DNA of 10,397 bases from Chloroflexota bacterium. GTDB lineage: Bacteria > Chloroflexota > Dehalococcoidia > Dehalococcoidales > RBG-16-60-22. The notes under the pieces were generated by a model. It was given only the letters and a program-made list of their open reading frames with translations, did not search any database and had not been told where the DNA came from. The position numbers were made by a program, and so were the translations under genes. Shown here one piece after another: positions 5,493-10,397 of the stretch. The stretch covers positions 1 through 10,397 of the forward strand of contig JANYKH010000012.1 in assembly GCA_025358235.1 (NCBI GenBank), in the 5' to 3' direction. Numbering within the stretch: position 1 is the first letter of the stretch; each line of letters opens with the position of its first letter.

Positions 5493-5521
5493 ATTATAAC
5501 TAATGGAGCGGATAATAAAAA
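5493..5521 (-). promoter_or_regulatory. Candidate ilvC promoter
   Basis: A perfect TATAAT lies on the minus strand at 5498-5493. The bases 17 upstream (5521-5516, TTTTTA) are a poor -35 match, so the promoter may depend on an activator or be weak. The predicted start near 5486 gives a leader of about 90 bases. Bases 5522-5595, between this promoter and the end of the acyltransferase gene, hold only a weak hairpin (5531-5547) and no clear terminator for the polysaccharide operon. Confidence 0.45.
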
Positions 5522-5595
5522 GTGCGATGTATCGGGGCACGGCCGATTACTCCGCGAGTCAGGGATTTGTACGAGACTGCGAGTTCAGGGCAGCT

Positions 5596-6129
5596 TTACC
5601 ACGGATAGGGAAACAGTTTAAGCAGTTCTGACTTCATGTCCCGTTTCATGGCTTCTTTATCATAAACCGGGCTTTCCGCGGCGCATTTGGCAGCATAGTC
5701 TTCAAGCGTAGATATTACCCGGGCCGGAGACCCTGCCGCGACCGAGTTCGGCGGAACGGTTTTGGTGACGACCGACCCCGCTGCAACGACCGAGTTGGGC
5801 CCGATTTCTACTCCCGGGAGGATGGTGCTGCCGATGCCGATAAAACAATTGTCATGGACGGTAATCCGTCCGTATTTAATGACGTCTTTGAATTCAGGTA
5901 AATCACGGAAGCCCCATGTGGCGCCGTCATGAGTCAGAAAAGTCACTTTACCTGTGATCTGCACATGCTTCCCGATACTGATCAGGTAAGGCTCAGAGCC
6001 GAAGACGGGGAAACCTACGAGGTTACAGTCATCCGCAATTTGCAGTCCCTGGCGTTTGGCGCGCCAGAGTAAAAACTTCATTATCAGACGTCCGAAAAAC
6101 GCGGCAAAAGGACCCAATCCTGCAATCAT
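5596..6129 (-). CDS. Hexapeptide-repeat acyltransferase (LbH family)
   Basis: The 177-residue protein has a short hydrophobic N-terminal helix (about 4-22) and then a left-handed beta-helix: SIGKHVQITGKVTFLTHDGA (51-70), repeats VHDNCFIGIGSTILPGVEIG (91-110), and the family ending GSVVTKTVPPNSVAAGSPAR (118-137). His67 in the THDG motif matches the catalytic His of maltose/galactoside-type O-acetyltransferases (WbbJ-like). It probably transfers an acetyl group from acetyl-CoA to a sugar of a surface polysaccharide. The ATG overlaps the stop of the upstream glycosyltransferase (ATGA, 6126-6129), and GGAGG lies four bases before it (6134-6138), so the two are translationally coupled. It is the last gene of the operon. 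The exact substrate cannot be read from the sequence. Confidence 0.88.
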   Translation of the reverse strand: MIAGLGPFAAFFGRLIMKFLLWRAKRQGLQIADDCNLVGFPVFGSEPYLISIGKHVQITGKVTFLTHDGATWGFRDLPEFKDVIKYGRITVHDNCFIGIGSTILPGVEIGPNSVVAAGSVVTKTVPPNSVAAGSPARVISTLEDYAAKCAAESPVYDKEAMKRDMKSELLKLFPYPW

Positions 6130-7244
6130 CTAACCTCCGGGGGAGTCGTCTCAAATCTATTTATCAGGTCTTTGAATAATATCCGGTATTTTTCTGATAT
6201 TTTATGAGGACTGTGCTCCGAGATAATATAATCGCGCCCTCTTTGTCCCATTTCAAAGCGCAGTGTATTACTAATTAATAATTGTTCAAGGTCTTTCACC
6301 AGCTTATCAAAACTGCGGGAATGCAAACCGAGATTAAGCCTGCAGATGATTTCATCCGGGTCAGCGTCAAGTGTAATGACGGGAGTCCATCTTTCCCAGG
6401 CCTGCAAAAAAGTATTGGAAAAGCCTTCCGCGGTGGAAGTGTTTACCAGCACGGAAGCCCGGTCAAAATAGCCGCCGATTTCAGCGTAAGGCACCGGACC
6501 CCGGAAATCCAAATTTTTGAATACTTCCGCTTCTTTCCTGACCTTTTCATAGAGAGATTCAGCACCTTTGGCCGGCCCGCCGATCATGATAAAACGGTAT
6601 TGGGGCAGTGCTTTTGCCAGCCTCAGAAACAATTCCGGCCGTTTTTCCGGGCGGATATTGCCCACCCACAAAACCTCCGCCGGGGCGGCTTTTTGGGACG
6701 GTTGGTTACTGACGGGACAGATGCTGTTAATGGCCATACTCTCGCGGTTAAAATTAGCGCGCAGAGAAGATTGCTGAGACTGTTTTTGAGTTACGATTGT
6801 ATCCGCCAACCTGAAATCGAGGCGTTTCAGCCATTTATCAGCCAGAGGGGCGGAACGCCGCGGGTCAACAATTTCATCATTGGCGACGGCATAGACAAAA
6901 CGCTTGCGGTGCGCCCAGCAGAACAGGGCCACGATGCCGGAGACGCCCGACCGCTGATAATAAATATCGGCATCCGCTTTTTTCATCGCCTGCCAGAGAA
7001 GACGGATTTTAACCGGGGTAACACCCTTACCCGCTCCGGCCGGATATGATCTCAAAACGGTGATACCGTCGATTTTCTCGATGGCGGGCTGTCCGTAATC
7101 GCCGGTAACGAAAAGAACCTCAATGCCGTGCTTAACCAGTTCTCTACCAAGCAGAACCTGCTGCAATTCTGCTCCGCCGGTGACACCTTCGGCATTCCCC
7201 GAAAGGAGCGGATAGGCTGCGGGAGAGACAAAACAAATTTTCAT
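6126..7244 (-). CDS. Glycosyltransferase family 4 protein with altered EX7E motif
   Basis: This 372-residue protein has the GT-B two-domain layout: an N-terminal Rossmann-like domain beginning MKICFVSPAAYPLLSG with the donor or acceptor loop GGAE (23-26), and a C-terminal domain from about 190 with VGNIRPEKRPE (194-204), FRGPVPYAEIGGYFDRASVLV (about 247-267) and the nucleotide-sugar motif TAEGFSNTFLQAW (271-283). In GT4 enzymes this last motif is EX7E; here Glu273 is kept but the second Glu is Gln281. It presumably transfers a sugar from a nucleotide donor to a membrane-linked acceptor on the cytoplasmic face. It starts three bases after the membrane-protein gene, with no visible SD, so it probably relies on coupling. 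Confidence 0.88.
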   Translation of the reverse strand: MKICFVSPAAYPLLSGNAEGVTGGAELQQVLLGRELVKHGIEVLFVTGDYGQPAIEKIDGITVLRSYPAGAGKGVTPVKIRLLWQAMKKADADIYYQRSGVSGIVALFCWAHRKRFVYAVANDEIVDPRRSAPLADKWLKRLDFRLADTIVTQKQSQQSSLRANFNRESMAINSICPVSNQPSQKAAPAEVLWVGNIRPEKRPELFLRLAKALPQYRFIMIGGPAKGAESLYEKVRKEAEVFKNLDFRGPVPYAEIGGYFDRASVLVNTSTAEGFSNTFLQAWERWTPVITLDADPDEIICRLNLGLHSRSFDKLVKDLEQLLISNTLRFEMGQRGRDYIISEHSPHKISEKYRILFKDLINRFETTPPEVR

Positions 7245-7247
7245 GGT

Positions 7248-9209
7248 TTATGATTTCAGACGGTAAACCGTCATCACGCCGTTGTCATACAGGCGGGAGA
7301 CGCCCCGCAAAGACTCGTAAACATTAACCGGCACACGTATTTCATAAAGGAACATCGTCCGGTCACGTAGAATCTCAGTTTGTTCTTCCACCTGGCCTAT
7401 TTTATCAGGGGCGATGTAGGAGTAAAAACCCACCATCTGCCCCACCAAACGCTGGTCCATAACAATGCAGGCGCCTGGTTTGATATTGACGAATGAGATT
7501 TCACCGTTCTTGTTTAGTAACAGAGGATCAGCGGTAAGCGCATGCTCCGCCGAATAAAGATCCCAGTTAAACGTATAAACTTTTTCTCTGGTCAAGGTTG
7601 GATCATGAGCCAACTGCACCGTATCGGAACCGGGCACTCTTTCGCTGAGCCATCCGACTGCGCTCTTAAGGAATTCAGGCTGGGTAGCCTGGGAAACGGC
7701 GTAACGCCCTCCCACCGGGGTAAAAGTAGAGAACGCATTGACGCTCGTGGTCATGAAAATTGCCGCCACCAGGAAGACAACGGCCAGTACGCCAAGTTTC
7801 ATAAAACTGCCGCGATTGAAAAACATGACCGCCAGCGCATCCGCCGCAGGGATGACCAGCAACGGCTCGACGAAGCTGTATACCCGGCCGGGCAGGAACT
7901 GGTAAAAAGCCGGAAACACATAACCCACCGCGATGTAGGCGAAAAATGCGGCGGAAGACGTTATCAGGATAACTTTGAAAACAGACAGCGGTTTATCGAT
8001 CCTGCGCAAAACCGAATAGACCGAGAGGAAGATCAAAAAGGCCAGCCCGGCTTCAGTCAGCCAGTTAATATACATGGGGCGCGAAGAGGACACCGAAGAC
8101 AATGTAGCCGCCTGATGCACGTCCGTCTCAGCAAAAAAGGTGACAAAACTGCCAAGCCATTCAAACGTCTTGGAAAAATACATCCAGTAGACGACGACGA
8201 GCGCCATGTATAGAAAAGAGACAGTCCAGAAATTGACACTCAACCCTTTCCGGTCCAGCGGGAAATAACGGTATAAAATCTGTGTCGCCAGCAGCGACAT
8301 GACAATCAGGATGACCAGCGCTGCGGACCAGTGGTGAGTGAGGATCAAAAGCACCATAAACAGCACGGCCAAAAAGGAAAACTTGAGAGACCGGCGCCCC
8401 TCCAGAATGGCATACAGGATTACCAGCGCCAGGACCGGGGTCAGAGACAATATCGCCATTACGGCCCCGTTCGAAATGGGGTGCTCGGCGATGCCGAAAA
8501 GGAGCGCGGCGAAAAGGGCCGCCGTGCCGCTGACATATTCACGCGCCAGCAGATAAACGAACAAAGCGCCGATAGCGGCAGTAAACGCGCCGACGGCGCA
8601 GGATACGAGCCAGACATCCCCGCCGGTGACCAGTATCACGAAGGCGCTGATGAGGTGTTGGGCGGGGTAGTAGGTGTAGATTGTCCCCGGGGGAATGGAG
8701 CCGGTCTCAACGATGCCCCTCGTGACGTTGTAAATATGATACGGCGCGTCGCGGCTGGCAACCCCAAAAAATACCAGGGTGAGACTAAACCTCAGGTTGA
8801 CGGCAATTAACAATGACTGCAGCAAAGATACGCCGACTGCCCCACTTGATTTGGCGGAAGGTATGGTAATGGCCGTAACGGCCGCAGCGCCGGCGATCAT
8901 GATGAAGTACAGGTAATTTAACTGGGTGCTCTGGTAATCGACAAGGTAAAGCGCCACCAGACTGGCCCCGAAAAACAGCCAGAAAAACAGGTAGAGAAGG
9001 GGACGGTTTAGGGGGCGGGGTTCTACGTCTTTCGGCAAGCTGTCATTACGAGAAAACCAGAACCGGACCAAAACAAAAGCGATCCCCAGCACCAGCGCGA
9101 GACAGAGGTGTATAAACCGGAAGCCGGAAAGTTTTACCACCGCCAGCGAGCCGATAATGCTCACGGCAAGGAGGATACTTAAAACAATCAGCGCGTTTTC
9201 CCGGCTCAT
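7248..9209 (-). CDS. Large multi-spanning membrane protein, GT-C-like glycosyltransferase candidate
   Basis: The 653-residue protein has about a dozen hydrophobic helices in residues 7-505 (for example 7-26, 33-50, 71-90, 98-117) and a soluble C-terminal domain of about 150 residues. Between helices lies a loop with SRDAPYHIYNVTRG (152-165); an acidic residue in an early extracytoplasmic loop is the catalytic feature of GT-C enzymes, so Asp154 and His158 are candidates. YYPAQH (180-185) and LTHHWSA (290-296) are further polar motifs within membrane segments, as in PMT/ArnT/STT3-like proteins. It would use a polyprenyl-phosphate sugar on the outer face of the membrane. An alternative is a polysaccharide polymerase or other envelope protein. 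The start at 9209 lies seven bases after the preceding gene's stop, with only a weak SD (TAGGTAGAG). Confidence 0.7.
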   Translation of the reverse strand: MSRENALIVLSILLAVSIIGSLAVVKLSGFRFIHLCLALVLGIAFVLVRFWFSRNDSLPKDVEPRPLNRPLLYLFFWLFFGASLVALYLVDYQSTQLNYLYFIMIAGAAAVTAITIPSAKSSGAVGVSLLQSLLIAVNLRFSLTLVFFGVASRDAPYHIYNVTRGIVETGSIPPGTIYTYYPAQHLISAFVILVTGGDVWLVSCAVGAFTAAIGALFVYLLAREYVSGTAALFAALLFGIAEHPISNGAVMAILSLTPVLALVILYAILEGRRSLKFSFLAVLFMVLLILTHHWSAALVILIVMSLLATQILYRYFPLDRKGLSVNFWTVSFLYMALVVVYWMYFSKTFEWLGSFVTFFAETDVHQAATLSSVSSSRPMYINWLTEAGLAFLIFLSVYSVLRRIDKPLSVFKVILITSSAAFFAYIAVGYVFPAFYQFLPGRVYSFVEPLLVIPAADALAVMFFNRGSFMKLGVLAVVFLVAAIFMTTSVNAFSTFTPVGGRYAVSQATQPEFLKSAVGWLSERVPGSDTVQLAHDPTLTREKVYTFNWDLYSAEHALTADPLLLNKNGEISFVNIKPGACIVMDQRLVGQMVGFYSYIAPDKIGQVEEQTEILRDRTMFLYEIRVPVNVYESLRGVSRLYDNGVMTVYRLKS

Positions 9210-9216
9210 GCTCTAC

Positions 9217-10397
9217 CTAGCGCGAGATCATAATGATATCTCGATCAATGATCTTTTTAAACTTTTTATAGACCACGTCGTAACTGTATTTTTCCATGAT
9301 AGTGCGGCGGGCTTCCACGCCCAGTTTCAGGGCAAGACTGCGCTCGCGGATAAGCCAAACGATGTTTTCCGCCAGACCTTTGACGTCGTCAACGGGAGAC
9401 AGCAGGCCGTTAACCCCACCGGTAATGACCTCTTTCGTGCCGTCCGCATTAGTGGCCGCCACCGGTTTGGCCATGGCCATAGCTTCCAGGAGGGCATTGG
9501 GCAAGCCTTCCATTATCGATGGCAAAACAAAAATATCACCGGCAGCATAGTATTCCGGCAGTTCGGCGTGTTTCACTGCGCCCGCCCGAATCACGTAATC
9601 CGTCAAGCCCAGTTCTTTCGTAAGGTCGGTGATTTTCTTTTCTTCGTCTTCGTACGGCCCCGCCCCCACGATCAACAACCGGGCATCCTCCCCGGCATCA
9701 CGGACCAGTTTAAGAGCGCTGATGGCATTGCCAACCCGCTTCTCCGGCCGGATGCGGCCAACGTAAAGCAGCACCGTGCCGTGCAGATTGAATTTTTCGC
9801 GTATCGTTTTCCGACTCACCGAGGGATCAAAGGCGCGGGTGTCTACCGGGGTGGGAATACATTTTATGCGGTGTGATTTAACACCAAGTTTTTCAGCCTT
9901 GCGGCTAAGCATTTCCGTGAGAGTAATTACTTCAGCGGCGTGCAGCAGGGAAAGTTTAGTAATCAGATAAAACAGGCCGTAATTAATACGATCAGTCAGC
10001 GTTTTTGAATTGGCCTTAACGCTGTAAAGGCTGTCCGCGCGGTAGGAGATGACCAGCGGTTTATGGCTCAGAAAGCTGCCGATGGCAGCCTGTAATTCCG
10101 CCCCGGAGCCGTCTGCCCTAATCAAGTCACATTCCCGGGCAATCTTGCCGATTTTAAAGCCGCCGCGGATAAGGTACCAGGCGGCGCTGAGGGAGCGGGG
10201 ACCGGAAATCGGCTTAATCGGGACATGGACAAACCTTTCGCAATCAGAAAGGGCATAGTTTTTAGCATCATTGGAAACAAAATAAACTTTGTCATAACGG
10301 CTGAGGGCAAATTCCACCATTTCCCGGTAGTGATAGGTCTCCCCGGATTTTTCGATGGTTTGGAGCGAGACCAGCGGATTGCCGGTAATGCAGATAG
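9217..10397 (-). CDS. Glycosyltransferase family 4 protein, 5' end outside window
   Basis: The reading frame stays open to the window edge: upstream of the ATG at 10320, 25 further codons read ICITGNPLVSLQTIEKSGET and on, a typical first beta-strand and loop of a GT-B glycosyltransferase. The true start is therefore just outside, and at least 392 residues are encoded. Counted from the ATG at 10320, the C-terminal domain has LLYVGRIRPEKR (184-195), LLIVGAGPYEDE (215-226), VLPSIMEGLPNALLEAMAMAKP (265-286) with an intact EX7E pair (Glu271 and Glu279), and TGGVNGLLSP (300-309). These are the hallmarks of retaining GT4 enzymes that act on nucleotide sugars in polysaccharide assembly. The GT-C-like gene follows after seven bases in the same operon. 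Confidence 0.9.
   Translation of the reverse strand, partial: ICITGNPLVSLQTIEKSGETYHYREMVEFALSRYDKVYFVSNDAKNYALSDCERFVHVPIKPISGPRSLSAAWYLIRGGFKIGKIARECDLIRADGSGAELQAAIGSFLSHKPLVISYRADSLYSVKANSKTLTDRINYGLFYLITKLSLLHAAEVITLTEMLSRKAEKLGVKSHRIKCIPTPVDTRAFDPSVSRKTIREKFNLHGTVLLYVGRIRPEKRVGNAISALKLVRDAGEDARLLIVGAGPYEDEEKKITDLTKELGLTDYVIRAGAVKHAELPEYYAAGDIFVLPSIMEGLPNALLEAMAMAKPVAATNADGTKEVITGGVNGLLSPVDDVKGLAENIVWLIRERSLALKLGVEARRTIMEKYSYDVVYKKFKKIIDRDIIMISR

Noticed and set aside
5531..5547. Hairpin ATCGG...CCGAT as terminator of the polysaccharide operon.
   Set aside because: The stem is only five pairs and the T-run lies about ten bases away, so it is not convincing.
6282..7049. Long plus-strand open frame (255 codons) opposite the GT4 gene.
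   Set aside because: It is a shadow of the well-supported GT4 gene on the other strand; the product shows no domain.
8331..8810. Plus-strand open frame opposite the GT-C-like gene with a Gln/Arg-rich product.
   Set aside because: It is the antisense image of hydrophobic membrane-helix codons, typical of shadows of membrane proteins.
1..10397. CRISPR arrays, insertion sequences, phage genes, rRNA or tRNA genes.
   Set aside because: No regularly spaced direct repeats, transposase motifs, phage proteins or structured RNA genes were found on either strand.

Overview
The window looks like an ordinary chromosomal stretch of a mid-GC bacterium that uses the standard bacterial code: TGA ends yebC, ruvC and the glycosyltransferase at 6126-7244. 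The protein types (Gram-positive-type short CysE, YebC/RuvC/RuvA, a GT4/GT-C polysaccharide locus) and the dispersed repeats of the CCCCTCACCCTAACCCTCT kind would fit a Chloroflexota lineage such as Dehalococcoidia. This is a guess from general resemblance, not a demonstrated assignment.

Layout, left to right. 1-988 (+): the 3' end of a cysteine synthase gene (cysK), then serine O-acetyltransferase (cysE), the two enzymes that turn serine into cysteine. cysE has two TATAAT boxes directly upstream and no Shine-Dalgarno sequence, so it may be leaderless. 1114-1596 (-): a small two-helix membrane protein with a bacterial PH-like domain. 1653-1793 (-): a 46-codon lysine-rich small gene with its own promoter, ribosome binding site and GNRA-loop terminator, but with TGA as its third codon. 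This is the most interesting item in the window. 1874-2159 holds no convincing gene. 2160-4067 (+): a strong promoter drives yebC-ruvC-ruvA (a translation/transcription factor of the YebC/TACO1 family and two parts of the Holliday junction resolvasome); ruvB is not adjacent. 4068-4293 is a convergent gap with repeats and the ilvC terminator.

4294-5394 (-): a stand-alone ketol-acid reductoisomerase (branched-chain amino acid synthesis) of the type I associate with Bacteroidetes and fungi, with its own promoter region. 5596-10397 (-): the downstream end of a surface-polysaccharide operon, read right to left: GT4 glycosyltransferase (5' end outside the window), large multi-spanning GT-C-like membrane protein, second GT4 glycosyltransferase, hexapeptide-repeat acyltransferase. 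The genes are nearly contiguous (gaps of 7 and 3 nt, then a 4-nt overlap), so they are probably co-transcribed. Together they suggest stepwise addition of sugars to a lipid carrier or glycan plus O-acetylation.

I found no rRNA, tRNA, CRISPR array, transposase or phage gene. No complete new multi-gene system is evident. The novelty is concentrated in the small TGA-containing gene and in several regulatory and sequence oddities.
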